Origin: Ischnura elegans
Lineage: Eukaryota; Arthropoda; Insecta; Odonata; Coenagrionidae
Reading direction: 5' to 3'
NCBI RefSeq assembly: GCF_921293095.1
Contig: NC_060248.1
Span: 13,348,744-13,412,743 of the forward strand
Length of the DNA stretch: 64,000 nt
Shown: piece after piece, positions 49,660 to 61,690 of the stretch
Layout of the letters: the number at the start of each line of letters is the position of its first letter
How positions within the stretch are numbered: position 1 is the stretch's first letter
Notes under the pieces: generated by a model
Database searches by the model: none
The model's input: the letters and a program-made list of their open reading frames with translations, nothing else
Told to the model about the DNA's origin: nothing
Made by a program: the position numbers and the translations under genes

Positions 49660-50370
49660 TTTGCTAAGTGAGTTAGAAGTTTAGAAACTTTACCGGAGTG
49701 TAGAGTCAAGTATAGGCTAAATTTAGTGAGTGAATTCGGAGAATATTTTTTCAGTGATGTCATGGTAACAGAACGGGCCAGAACGCCGATCCGGCACTAG
49801 TTATGAAAAAACATAATAGTAAAAAAAAAAGACCTTTATCAATTTTGGTGCCTCAAAATTTCTCATATGTACGTTCGTAACCAAAGTAACAATTTTTGAA
49901 ATAAAATGAGAATAATTACTTGTATTAAAAAAACACAAAGAGTAATATTTCACCAGTAAAATAAGTTAAGGAGAGTGCTTACTGGCACTACTAATTTTGC
50001 AATGACACCACTGCAGACGACGTGAAAAGTATCCTTCGTTGACCGTCTTACTATGGCATGCGTGACCGCGAAAAAATAAAGGAAACACTACAACACAGGA
50101 TATCTAAAATATAATTCTCTACTCGTACTATTAAGGATAGCAACAATGTCTCAATCAATAAAATTAATGGCGTCGCTCACTCGGACGACTCATTGCATGT
50201 TTATATATCTCCCATATTCTAACCTTGCATGGGTTTACAATAGAAATTACTAACCGTTGGTAATTTATGTCTTTGCACAAATGTGGAGTTCTCTTTCACT
50301 CTCATGATTGGTCACCCCTTGCCAACATCCTAGACGTAATAACACCCTTGGGGTAATAAGTGGATTTAGA
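49660..50370 (+). pseudogene. LINE 3' end relic
   Basis: ECRVKYRLNLVSEFGEYFF, then SYYGMRDREK and FSTRTIKDSNNVSINKINGV with stops, matching 45715-46185. An extra AT-rich stretch (about 49760-50010) splits it. Confidence 0.66.
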
Positions 50371-50489
50371 TGTGAAAAGAAAGAGGAACATCAAATTGAG
50401 GTGATGGGGGGAGTGGAAGTGGAATAGTATAAGCTGGTGTATCTAGAGCCTAGGAACACTCGTGATGACGCGAGGGTACAAGGTAAGGA

Positions 50490-50860
50490 GCAAAGGTCTA
50501 CATCTACATAATACACCGCAAGCCGCCTAAAAGGCGTGTGGCAGGGGGTTTTATGACACCAGCCGTTTACAGCTGAAAAAAAGTGCTCTAACGAAGTTTG
50601 GACTAGCGTTTATTAAAGTCCTTAATGGTTCGGGGAAAAACGAATTCCCATATCTATCCGTTCGGCAAAACATCTCTCTTAATTTATCGCTTCTATCGGA
50701 CCTGGAAATATAATGTGGCTCTAATATTATGTTCTCTGTGTCGCTCTTAAAGATATCCATTCTCAATTGTTCAAGCAATCTAAGCCTAGCGCGCAGCCTC
50801 CGAGTCTCAAGCAGCTCCCAGTCCAGGTCATGTGCGAATATCTAATAATATATAATATAA
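50490..50860 (-). pseudogene. LINE C-terminal relic, second type
   Basis: - strand: DWELLETRRLRARLRLLEQL, then ENIILEPHYISRSDRSDK and RYGNSFFPEPLRTLINASPN, the pattern after the RT domain of jockey/CR1-like LINEs. The 3' tail ends CATCTACAT when read on the + strand. Confidence 0.72.
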
Positions 50861-51119
50861 TGTAACCGATTGTGCTAAAGAGAATGTCGAGGTGATCATG
50901 GGAGGTAAGGCTGCCATCTAAGTGTTTGAAGGAGGAAAAATAGCGGAGAAGCAGAGTCATGGAAAACGGGAGGATTGAGAGACGCGATCGATTGGTGGGA
51001 ATTCGTGCTATTAACAAAAACAAACGCCCTAATCGACGGAACTCGCACTCACAAAACATAACTCCGCACGGAGGGCCAAGGAGGCCAAAAAGATGGGGAA
51101 GAAGAAAGCAGCAATGGAC

Positions 51120-51600
51120 GCGGGGACATAGAGTATTAGGAAAGTTATGAGTGCTGGTAGGGTAGAAAATATCAAAAGGAAATGGAGAAAGGAATGATGG
51201 ATATCTTAGGATTATGCGAAGTGTGGTGGAAGGTTGGAGGGGACTCCTAGAGTGTTGGGTAATGGGTTATGTCTAGTGGTGGAAAGCGAAGTCAACAAGG
51301 TATAGCTCTCGTATTAAATTGAATGATGGGTAAGCGTGTGGTAGGTATGGATCAGGTAAGCGATGAGATTCTTGTGATAGAAATTGAGGCGCAACCCCCA
51401 ACCTTGTGGTGGTTCAAGTTTACTTGCCCATCAACAAACATTACAGGGGGAGAAAGTATGGACAGATCGTCGAAATAATTTGGAAAATCACGGGTGAGAA
51501 AAATCTTGCTATGATGTGGGTGTGGAACGCTTCAGTAAGGGAAGGGAGGGATGGAAACGGATATATGGGATAAGGAAAAAAACCGGGGAGAGAAAGCGGT
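51120..51600 (+). pseudogene. LINE endonuclease-domain relic
   Basis: Broken frame: GRVENIKRKWRK, then KGIALVLN, MGKRVVGMDQVSDEILVIEI and later MMWVWNASVREGRDGNGYMG, aligning with the EEP endonuclease of RTE-like LINEs. Stops and a shift make it inactive. Confidence 0.66.
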
Positions 51601-51659
51601 AGAATTTCAATTTAATTTATCGTCACCTCCCCACGAAAGCGCATTTATTGGTTTCAAAG

Positions 51660-51775
51660 TGGGGACGAACAAAACGTAAGAGTGTAACAAACACCCATGT
51701 TCAGCATAAGGGAAACCTACCCAGGCAGGACTCGAACCCGTGCCCTTATCTATATCGCGCACTTTGATTTGTCTA
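51660..51775 (-). repeat. tRNA-derived SINE head
   Basis: - strand GGGCACGGGTTCGAGTCCTG followed by a short body; same B-box style as 26660-26840. Confidence 0.55.
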
Positions 51776-51929
51776 GCACTTAAAATCATATCGTGGATAT
51801 TGTCAATTATTTTGGGGGGTAGACACTTCCACAGAGCGTCCGGAGCAATGTTAATGTTTTTTTTGGATGTACGGTCATGTTTTAACTCATTCACCCAATT
51901 GTAAATAGTTTGAAACACAGGAGCAGATC

Positions 51930-52100
51930 TTCCATAAGCTTAATTGAAGTAAGCTTTGATACATCCAGGCGTTAACCCTTTCAAAAACAAGGGTATCATC
52001 ACCGCATGCGGGCAACCTAACCCAGGCGGGACTGGAACCAGTTACCTTCGGTTTGGCATGCCAGGACGTTACCCCGCCGCCACCGAGACCGGCAAGGAAC
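51930..52100 (-). repeat. tRNA-derived SINE
   Basis: - strand CGGTGGCGGCGGGGTAACG, GGCATGCC, then CCGAAGGTAACTGGTTCC. Clearly the same family as 26660-26840. Confidence 0.65.
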
Positions 52101-52682
52101 GTATGAAAAACAAGTTATTTTATCAAAAATTTTTCCTAAGAAACACCATTGATGAGCGAAAATTTAAAAATCCCCGGGATAAGGGGGATATCATTTGGAT
52201 TACATCGTGTAAAGACGGAGGTAGGAGGTTTAGGAATAGTCTAGAAATCTCGCGCAGCTTCCTTGCGATGGATTCGGAGTCAGATCACAGATTAGCTCTA
52301 ATGAGATGTAACTTATATCAACTCGACAATTTCTTCAACACATCCTTCCTGAAATTGGGAGTGATTCTTAACCGTTCACTCATCTGTAAGCGTTCGTTCT
52401 TAGCGTCTGCTACATCAGATGTGAGGTGAAATTAAAAAGAAAACAAAGGAAAATCAGAAAGGCGAGGAAATCGGGCGTGTCAGAAGGTGATAATGAGGAG
52501 AGAAGCCAGGGTCTGCAATAGAAAAGAACAGTGTCTTGTATATTTGTGATATGCAGTATGTAGAGAAAGGGTGGGAAAGGATAAAAACTGGAAAAGTGAA
52601 GGCAGCAGGAAAGTTAAGGTGCGTAGAGAGTAGACGGATGGAGTAACCGAAGATAACAGAGGAAATGGAGAAAAGCATGAAT
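52101..52682. other. Upstream intergenic, no gene seen
   Basis: Open frames only; no recognisable domain. Possibly more LINE debris. Confidence 0.35.
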
Positions 52683-52935
52683 GAGTGGACTTTATTTATG
52701 CTCTGTGTTTCCCCACAAGGGCAAATACAAATACATACAACAATTTATGCTCAAACTGTAAAAATCAAAGTAAAACTGAAACAGTTCTCTTGGCAAAAAG
52801 AAGCAAAAATATTACACCGAAGTAAATTTACACTAAATATATAATGAGGACATACAGTAATAATCAGGAGGGAAAGAAAAATTAGATAAAATTTTCACAG
52901 ATCATTTGTTGTAACTCACCATAAAAATAAATTTA
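52683..52935. repeat. Dispersed repeat, copy 2
   Basis: Matches 37235-37490 (TTTCCCCACAAGGGCAAATACA, AATATTACACCGAAGTAAAT). Confidence 0.6.
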
Positions 52936-53269
52936 AGGATGTGGATATAAAGCGAGGCAAAAGGCAAGGCAAAGATGCATTGGGAAATGACGGTTACGGT
53001 AGGGAAATCGGTTACGACGAGGGTAAGAAATGGGGAAGTGGATGCAAAGTTTTAGATTGTGGGGATAAGCGACTCATTCGTCATTTGTGTATATTTCACA
53101 CATTGCGCAAGTGAGGGTAGCCGACGAAGAATAAGGGTGGGCATGCAGCGGCCGAGATGGGAGACATGGCGGTCCACTATCGCCTTTTAGGTTGAACGAG
53201 TATGCAGAGGAAATATTGCGGGAGTAGTGGGATGAGTAAGAGGCACGGGTTTAAGTTGGAGGATAAATG

Positions 53270-53990
53270 TTTAAATCTGAAAAGTTCGCGGATGATCAGG
53301 CGATAGCCAGCCAGCGAGAAAGATACAGGCTTTAGTGGATGCCTTAAGGCCGTTTTACACGGGGCATGGAATTGCGCAGGTTAGAGCTGCATTAATTTCT
53401 AAAATGGCGTGGAATTGTGCGAATGCATGAACGAAATTAGAACGGGGGCTATTTTGCCGTCTCGCATCCACGCATTCTCGCATGTGTTCTAGCAATTCAC
53501 CGCTTTACACGACGCAATTTTGATTGCGCCTTCGCACGTACGTCACATTGCGCAATTCCGTGTACCGTGTAAAGCGGCCTTTAGACCAGCGTTGCAAGGA
53601 ATATGGCATGAGGCTTGATCACTTGAAGACCAAAGTTCTGCGGTTATGTAAAGCATCGCGAGCAAGGATTGAAAGCATCAAGATGGATGTAGGTGGTGAG
53701 AAGCTTGAGCTGGTGGATCAGTTCAAATAACTATTTGGCCATCGCATGAGATGAAAGCATAAATAGCTTTCTGGATATTAGGATAATGTCACTGTGTTAA
53801 TGACAAGAGTTTGATCCGGAGCTTTTCGCTTTGCGGCGCGAAAACGTGGATACACAGAGAAAGGAGGGTGAGAAAAGGCTGTGGACGCTCGAGAAGTGGG
53901 ACTGGAGAAGAACGGAGAAGGTGAAGTGGACGAAGGGGAGGAGATACGACGAAATAAATAAGTACAGGACGTGGTGGGTGAGGAATCCCC
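53270..53990 (+). pseudogene. LINE RT relic split by a MITE
   Basis: After the MITE: CKEYGMRLDHLKTKVLRLCK, then GGEKLELVDQFK and WRRTEKVKWTKGRRYDEI, the usual RT order of RTE-like LINEs. Before it, weak matching sequence around 53290-53343. Confidence 0.68.
53347..53580. mobile_element. Harbinger-like MITE
   Basis: Ends AGGCCGTTTTACACGG and CCGTGTAAAGCGGCCT are inverted (one difference), flanked by TTA at 53344-53346 and 53581-53583. The TTA duplication is the PIF/Harbinger signature. 234 bp, non-coding. Confidence 0.8.
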
Positions 53991-53999
53991 ACACTCGGC

Positions 54000-54590
54000 T
54001 ATTATGCCCCTGACTCTATCCTCTCCTTCCTCAGGATTTCTAACGTAACTAACTGCCGTTTTTTTATCTGATCTGATGTTTCTGCGTAGAATCTTTAGCG
54101 GTCCTCTCCGTACAAACGAAATTCTCCCTCTTTTCCGTTTCGTGTCCCTCCTGTCCTTACGTAATAACTCCCGGCGTCACATTCCGCGATTTCGTCTTTC
54201 CATCTCCCAAACGCTCTCTGTTCTACCGAATCCCGTCCTTATTTAGCTCCATGGCTTCAAAAAGTCCTTCCCTGGACCTCTTTTCCTCTACCACTATTTA
54301 CAAATCCTCCCTTAAATGCCACCTGAACAATTCACTGCTGTCTAATCCGTAATGCCCCTTCTTACGTTCAAAACTTTTGTTTTTGTGTTTATTTTTTCTC
54401 CTTATCTTGACCTCGTTTAATGCACGTTAAAATATTTCTTTCTCGTTGACCTGCAATCCAAGAAATACTTTAACATGTTTTTGTTTGTTTTTTATTTACT
54501 GTGCAACATTTAAGCTGTTATTTATTCAAGGAAAACAACCAATGTAGAAGCCTTTGAACTTTTTTGTTGGTGAAATAAATAAAAATTAAA
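54000..54590 (+). pseudogene. LINE C-terminal relic and AT-rich tail
   Basis: Broken frame: SKRSLFYRIPSLFSSMASKS-type sequence, then FSSTTIYKSSLKCHLNNSLL, the end of a jockey/CR1-like RT, then a 3' UTR ending GAAATAAATAAAAATTAAAG. Confidence 0.55.
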
Positions 54591-56859
54591 GAAGGCTTCT
54601 TCTAAATGAGACATGGAGGAGAGTGTTTGAATGGAGCGAGTATTGAGCATGGACAGGATGTTAAAGACAGTGTTGGAGAGAAGAATGTTTGGTGTAGGGG
54701 AAGGGGGAATAAGCGAATATGGTTTATAGAATGAAAGGGAATCGACCTCACTGTAAAATGTTTTTGTGGATAATTTATGGTGATAGGTTTTGTAATTAAT
54801 ATCGTATTTTCTACTCCACGGAAATATTCTTTTCCTATTTTAAGGCGTACCCAGTCATTTTATGTTTCAGAAAGTAGTATATTTGAGGTGTAACGAACTG
54901 ACGAAGAATTGTTTTCGAATAACCTGTATGTTGACCCTTAAATATCTCGCAATTCCGTTTAGTGGAGAAATAAAAATAAATTATCATAGAACAATGAATT
55001 TGGAATTTTTAGATCGGAAACAATTTTCTGAGAGTCAATTTTTCTCTAATGTCTCACGAAACAACGGCATTTACTAATTTTTTCCGCACTATATGACTTA
55101 CTGTCCGAAAAAAATAATTGGAACGAATTATTGATACTTCGATCTTAAAATTTCGATAAAAAATCGGTAATACTAAGGCGTCGAAACAGGTGGATTATAA
55201 AACTATAACCGCTAGTGCACTAAACATAAGGATGGTAGTGCATAAAGTGACATACATTTAAGTATTTTTTACTGGGGTGAATAGAGTTTAGTATATTTTG
55301 GAATTCTATCTCGGCTGAAATGTGCTGATAATAATCCTTCCTTTCTGACATCTTGAGGACGTCGCACAAACCTTGTATTCTCTATCTCTCCCGCACATTT
55401 AAATATTACCGCTGAACCCTCAGAGCGATTAATCCTAACTAGAGCAATGTTCGACTTCATTCCACGCGAGTGGGATTCAATCGGACTAATCAAACCATGC
55501 GATCTGAAACCCTATTATTCCGTATCTGGGTAGATCGCTGAGTGGCTGAGAGCGTGTTATTATTACTTTTTGTTCGTTTCAGTTCAATTTTCATCCTTTA
55601 AAATAGGCGTTTCAATACTTCTCTCAAGCTAAGTTCACTGCTGAACCATTTTGAGCGCTCTCCGGTCAAACATGATGTCCGTATCTGGAGCATTCGAAAG
55701 TGGACGTGTATGGAAGACGAATTTCTACCACGGAAAAGGTTTTCTGCTTCGAAGATGCGTCTAATGTTGTGATATGCGTATGCATTGCATATTAGCACCG
55801 ATAACCGATCGGATCCAATTTATTGTGAGTTGCCATGGCATCGACTTCGGGAAATATATAAGGAGAATCTACCTTTGAAAGTGCCTAGGTACCTCTTAAA
55901 ATTTGATTGAAGACATAAAGAGTAATCAACTAAAACGTTAAATTTTATTACGATTAACGAATTGGTAACGTTAAAAAAACGTTAACGGTAAAATTTTGGC
56001 TAAGTAAAGGAATTTTTCGTCGTAAAGTTTAGTCAAATGACGTCATCCTTCAGACTGTAAATACTTAAGCGGTAAAAAAATCAATCTTCAAGCAAAAATT
56101 GAATTATATCAAAAGAAAATAAGTTTTACTATTTTAAGGAGTCGCCGCATTTTTTAAGCATTTTTTCGACACGTTCTAATTATTTTTATTGTATTGATGT
56201 TGGATGCGTTGACGTCAAATATGAAAAATCCAATAAGGCAACCATTCCATGCTCGTTAAATCAATCGTTGAACAAGTGTTTCTACAATGACAGCAAAAAA
56301 AAACAATTTTCCTTATACGCCAGAGCTCGCAGTATTTGTCGGAGAAAAATACGGTGTTTATGAAACTTGAAGTGAATATAATGCCCTTAAATTACGAATG
56401 GAAGATGTTATTTGCGTAAAATTGATAGCTTCCGAGTTGGAATATTAAAGACTAGGAAAATTAAAATATTTACCAATTTTTTGTAATGTTGCGTCGCGAA
56501 ATTTTGTTGAGAAACCTCAGATTAAGATTCAGCGCCCTAAAGAACAGGAAGAGGGAAAAAGTAAATCCAAAATAACGCAGTTGTTAAAAAAAAGCGATTT
56601 TGATCTGACTTGTGCGGAGTAGTCATGGAATCATTTCCCTAGCTCAGCGACATTAACTTTACACACAACCTAATTATTCCCTCGCGAGACCTATTGAATT
56701 TGGAATATTTTCACGTGCGAGAGAAATCATCTGTCATAAATGTTTTTTAAGCTAATCATTAGACAGTCGCATTCAGGAAACCAGCTTTACTAATTGTATT
56801 TACTATGTAGGTGTTCGATGCAGACGGAGCGAGTGATTGAAAACAGACAATAGTCAAGT
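54591..56859. other. Upstream intergenic, no gene seen
   Basis: AT-rich with scattered stops; a perfect TGACGTCA at 56038-56045. No exon, inverted ends or known repeat recognised. Confidence 0.4.
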
Positions 56860-57530
56860 TATATCTACGTAATACCCTTCGGGCCACTTGCTAGGGTTTG
56901 GCAGGAGCTGCTCAATCTCCAGCATACACTAGGTTCCCCTCATTCACAATTTATGGTAAAAAAAGCTCTATAAAAATATCACGTACAATTGTTTTCACGT
57001 GTTATGAGCTCACACCAAGTTCGCATCGCTCCATGCAACACAAAGTTGTTACATAAATATGTACCACTTTCATAGAAAGCTACAATTTGCTGTCGTCACT
57101 AATTATCGGATGCATATCCATTCAAGTTTAGATTCTTTAGAATTCAGGCGAAAGGTTTATCGCGAAGAAATGAAAGTGAAACAACGTTTAAATTGGTAAG
57201 ACGATGAAAAATATACAGTGTAAATGTATGAAGTGAAAATACAGAAAAAAAGTACAAATGGAAAAAAATAAACATTCAATAAGTCATAATACCATCAAAG
57301 CCATAAATGTCATAAATTAATACACTGTTGCTATCCCTAACGTTTCGGTGAAATAATCGAATCTCTCATTAATGCAGTCTATTTACTTAATCTCGTCGTA
57401 GCTTCCAACTTTGAAAACGGTAAACGAAGGATATTTGTCACATCATCTAATGAGAACTCGTGCTCGACTTTGCCCGTAAGTAAGTTCAGCCTGTATTGTG
57501 CTGTACGCTCCTGGAAAGATTCTCAGCCAT
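56860..57530 (-). pseudogene. LINE 3' end relic, - strand
   Basis: - strand: QERTAQYRLNLLTGKVEHEF, then DDVTNILRLPFSKLEA, with the 3' UTR ending at ATATCTACGTAATACCC-type tail sequence near 56865-56885. Lies head to head with the + strand copy at 57688. Confidence 0.62.
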
Positions 57531-57687
57531 ACTCGATTCATTCTCAGTTATTTCGGGCGTGACGTCCTGGAATTTACTTTTAAGAATATAAAAATAAATA
57601 TCGAAATAATAAAAATAGTTTTGTTTATCCATATACATTTATTGCCATACACATTTATCACAGTGCGACGACAAAGTGAGAGAAATT

Positions 57688-58322
57688 AGCTACTTTTCCC
57701 TCGTTAGACATCATTTAGAATACGCTGCCAGTGTTTGGGAATCTCATTAAAAAGGCTTAATAACAGAATTAGAACGCGTGCAAAGAACAGCTGCTAGGTA
57801 TGTGAAAGGTCGTTACGATAGTCTTGTTAGTGTAAGTGACCTCTTAGACAAACTCGGATGGGAATCTCTGTCGGACCGTAGATTGAAAAATAGACTAAAC
57901 CTTTTAGATAAATTCAAGAGCAGTGTCTTTTCTAACGAAGTTAACCATATCTTACGGACGCCAACATACTACGGAAGATCAGATCATATAAATAAAAGAA
58001 GAGAGATAGATTGTAGAACAGGTTCAGAATGTCTTTTTTTCCACGATCAATAAGAGATTATAACGGCAGCGATAGAACTCATAAATAGATTGCATGACTT
58101 GTAGTATAGCCTGCTAACCTATATAAAACTGAATACATGTTTCTTAATTTTATTATTTTTTCTAACAGCATATGATAGTATAATTTGTTAGTATGTGTGA
58201 CGTTTTTTGGACCGTGTGGTGTGCATGGGGTAGTCCAATTGCATGCTGGATGCTGGTGATTGATCATCCCCTGCCAAACACACTAGAGGTGGCTCGCAGG
58301 GTATTATGTAGATGTAGATTAC
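57688..58322 (+). pseudogene. LINE 3' end, best copy of the RT C terminus
   Basis: Reads SYFSLVRHHLEYAASVWESH, one stop, then ERVQRTAARYVKGRYDSLVS, LGWESLSDRRLKNRLNLLDK and TPTYYGRSDHINKR, followed by a UTR that ends GCAGGGTATTATGTAGATG. Truncated at the 5' side, as usual for LINE insertions. Confidence 0.78.
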
Positions 58323-58344
58323 AAAACTTCGTAGTCGTCTGGAG

Positions 58345-58610
58345 CAGGGTCGTACCCAGGATAAAAACTAGGGGGGGCAAGCCATGGGTGCTCAAGTTGT
58401 AAGTAAGATTTAAGCATGGAAAAGGTAGATGAAATCAAAATTTTAAGGAAACTGTAACAGCTCTTTATGTAACTGCTCTTTATAGTTTTTAAAACTATTT
58501 GCTTGAAAAAATATTATTTTCCTTAAAGAAATTTGCGATTTTTGCTTCTGGGGGGGGGGGGGGGCAGCTACCCCCTCCTGCCCCTCGCTGGGTACGCCCA
58601 TGGTCTATAG
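58345..58610. mobile_element. hAT-like MITE with long G run
   Basis: CAGGGTCGTACCCAGGATAA at the left and CTGGGTACGCCCATGG at the right are roughly inverted; a run of 16 or more G near 58550. Target duplication not resolved. Confidence 0.5.
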
Positions 58611-58649
58611 GCTCATCAACTAGGAGGAAACGTAGGTCGCTATGAATTA

Positions 58650-59190
58650 TATAAAAATACAAATGTGGAAAAACAAAGCTATTCTTATTAGTTCGCTTAA
58701 CATGCTGGAAGAGTGAGGCATGGACAATGACAGCAGCGGAGAAATTAAGAGAAGAGGGCTTCGAAATGAGGTGCTACAGGAGAATGATGAGGATGAAATG
58801 GATCGACCGAATTAGTAATGAGGAATGAAAAAGCAGGAGCAATTTCCACAATTTTAAATGTATTGGTACTGTACCAATAAATTTAAAATTGTGGAAATTG
58901 CTCCTGCTTTTTCATTTTTTATTATGTCACGTTTCCACTCCATCTCGCCTGAAACCTCAGATTATATTAGTAATGAGGAAGTCCTAAGAAGAGTAGGAGA
59001 GAGGAGAAGCCTCATGAAAACCTTAACAAGAAAACGGAACAACCTTATAGGCCACATCTTGAGACATGATGGACTGATGAAGACAATCGTCTAGGGACAA
59101 GTGGATGGCAAGAACAGAGGAGGAAGACCTCGATAAAATATATGGGACTCTAAAGAACGATTTGAAAGAGAGAAAAAATACGTTGGTGCG
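58650..59190 (+). pseudogene. LINE RT C-terminal relic, split by a hairpin insertion
   Basis: EAWTMTAAEKLREEGFEMRC, YRRMMRMKWIDRISNEE, then after the insert EVLRRVGERRSLMKTLTRKR, NNLIGHILRHDGLMKTIV and GKNRGGRPR. Removing 58826-58980 restores one continuous reading across the site. Confidence 0.78.
58826..58965. mobile_element. 140-bp insertion with perfect hairpin and 15-bp duplication
   Basis: Flanked by exact 15-bp repeats ATTAGTAATGAGGAA (58811-58825, 58966-58980). Its first about 88 bp form a nearly perfect hairpin (GAAAAAGCAGGAGCAATTTC against its complement; tip TTGGTAC-TGTACCAA). The remainder is single-copy. Confidence 0.75.
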
Positions 59191-59859
59191 AGAAGATAAG
59201 CTGAAAGGATAATTTAGTGGAGAGCTGCGTCAAACGAATAATAATATTATAATAATAAATAATTTTATTACTCCACACACAAATTACATGACAATAGCAA
59301 AATTGAGTAATTTTAGGTAGCCGCGAATGACAACCTGTTTGAGGCTACCATCCAAAATAATAATACATTATGCTTTACATATAGTGTAGCTCATTTTGTG
59401 TTACCTTGATAATCTATACTAACAAAGCTTAAGTGCGTACATGAAAAAAAACAACTAAAGTAGTATTTATAATTCATTTAAGTACATCAATATTTTATAA
59501 CAATATTTGTTCTACACTTTCTTTAGTGAGAAGCCAAGAATGTGCATTTTGCAAAAACTTTTTCAAAGACTTTGAAATAAAGCATGACTGGGGTAACAAA
59601 TTAAAAACCTTTGGTCCTCCGTACAAAAAACATCTTTTAAACAAATTCAAATTTGGTTGTGGTAAGGGCACACTTATTTTACGCAGGGTAAAGAGAGAAG
59701 GCAGGGTCTAGGGAGGGCAGGAATCTCAGGATTGGTGACGAGTGATGATGAGTATGCTGGGAACGCTGCAGTTTCCATCGTAACTGCTCATTTCGAATAT
59801 CAGGCCGCTCTGCACTTATTAATTTCAGCTGTTTCAATGGACGATTTCCCCTTTAATCC
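59191..59859. other. Upstream intergenic, no gene seen
   Basis: AT-rich, then mixed sequence; no recognised feature. Confidence 0.4.
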
Positions 59860-60350
59860 AAAGACGCAAATAACGCGGCCGCCGCCGCGGCCACTTTCTA
59901 GTCCACCTCGGCGCTGCAATAAGCACGACTTTAGCTCACCGAAACAGACATTTACGGAAGTGGATGGAGAGAGCCGCAGCCTTTCTCTCTCTCAAGTTCA
60001 CGGTCAAGGTCCGTCCCACCCTTAGGCCGCTCCTGTGCGAACCTCCCGTGCAGCAGCAGCCCAAGGCCAAGTAACGGGCCTTCGACGGCCATTGAGGGAG
60101 GGGCCATCGAGGGTGAGGGGCGGACGACTACGACGCAATGCGCCCCAGGTTACCCCGGCGACGAAGTAAACAAAGGGCTGCAAGCAAGAGTGGGGAAGAG
60201 AGAGAGGGATGGAAGACATGTCAAGTCACCAGGAGAGATGCAATCTTATCATCTCGCTCCTATCTATTCACTTCGTGCTCTCCTCGCATCATCGCTCGCT
60301 CGCATTGCGTCGTAGCCAACTGAACTCCTTAATTTGAAAACGGGGCGTGC
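59860..60350. other. GC-rich, CpG-dense island
   Basis: Contains GCGGCCGCCGCCGCGGCC and many CpGs in an AT-rich region. It could be a promoter or first exon of a neighbouring gene, but no coding exon or splice pair can be supported. Confidence 0.4.
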
Positions 60351-60594
60351 ATTAAAAGTAAAAAAGGGGTTTTTTCACCACTCATCGTGCAAGGGGCGAT
60401 GACTCTCGCTCGCGTATCCGGGTTCACGTGAAGTCTTCGTCTCAGAAACGGGCGTTGCTGCTCGTCGTGTGGAAGGCCACCACTTTCGGGAAACTGTTGT
60501 TTATAGGGGTTGAAAGACCACAATGCAGCGCATGGAACACTCCATATCGTTTCCAATAGAAAGCCTGCTTTGAAAAGAAGTCTTTACTTATCTA

Positions 60595-60675
60595 CATACA
60601 TCTACTTATTACCACGAAAGCCACCTATAGAGGTGTTTGGTAGGGGATGAATCATCACCAGCATGCCCCAGAGAA
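60595..60675 (-). repeat. LINE 3' tail, - strand
   Basis: On the - strand the LINE tail CATGCTGGTGATGATTCAT, then CCTACCAAACACCTCTA, as at 58240-58300. Confidence 0.6.
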
Positions 60676-61479
60676 GTTCACAAAATACTGATTTGAACCC
60701 TTAGCCTACTTTCAACCCTTTTTAACCTACTTTAAACCCTTCAAAATCCGCCTTATGGAATAATAAAGCGGTACTTGGCGACCTCATTCACTGATTTCAA
60801 ATGCGTCATTCTCAAACTCGGGACTAACAATGCATGGAGCAAGTCTGTAAACATAACGCAATAGGCCGTGGATAATATGATACCAATTAAGTTTAAATGT
60901 TTGAACGCTCAACCGAGGTGGTACAGTCTGTAAAACTAAAGCTACAAAGAGAATTACACACTATAATGGAAAAGGCACATGCGAGTTTTACTTGCGAGAA
61001 AAAAACATGAAATGCGCGAAAATAAAAAAAATATAAAAAAGAGACAAAGAAAACTCCTAACCAGGCAATGAATGAAACATAAATATTGGGCGAATGTCCT
61101 GACGACTACTCAAAGGCTTTGTGGTCACACGTAAGGGATGTGGCGCTAGTGTCTCTTCAGTCATAAATGAGCGAGGGGGTTGAGTGATCAACAATCGATT
61201 TAAAATTAATGTCTCAAATTCTTTTTTTCGCAGCGTCTTCACTCCACCGAGGACGCTGTCTGTGTTTCAAGTGGTGGTTTATAAAAACTCTGATCCACGA
61301 CCCGACCTTTGGTGATCTTAAAACCTGCGGAATGGGTTTCTTCTTTGTAAGCCATGTCAAATTTCTCTATTTGCAATTACTCCATCTATAAAGAGGCAGA
61401 TTTTGCTCGTGATGTAATATTACTAAAGCAAAGAAGGAACAAAAGATGACCTCTAACACTCCGTTGGGGTACATCTGGT
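60676..61479. other. Upstream intergenic, no gene seen
   Basis: No recognised exon or repeat. Confidence 0.4.
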
Positions 61480-61690
61480 TGAGGTGACTTGTGTAGTATC
61501 CGAGCTAACTCCATAAAACAAACCTCTGCTCGCTATCGTTTTAGAAATCCTTGATCCAACATATTACGAGCTTATCTATACCGTATGCTTCCTACTTTTG
61601 AATCAGCTTTGAATGCGGAACCTTATCCATTGCCTTTCTGGAGTCTGAAAATATAGCGTCAACTTGAACCTGTCTGTCACCCGCGGCTGA
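61480..61690 (-). pseudogene. LINE reverse-transcriptase core relic
   Basis: - strand: GDRQVQVDAIFSDSRKAMDK, VPHSKLIQK, AYGIDK and SEQRFVLW, matching the first catalytic block of LINE RT (V-D-A-I-F-x-D-x-x-K-A-F-D in intact relatives). Stops present. Confidence 0.66.
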
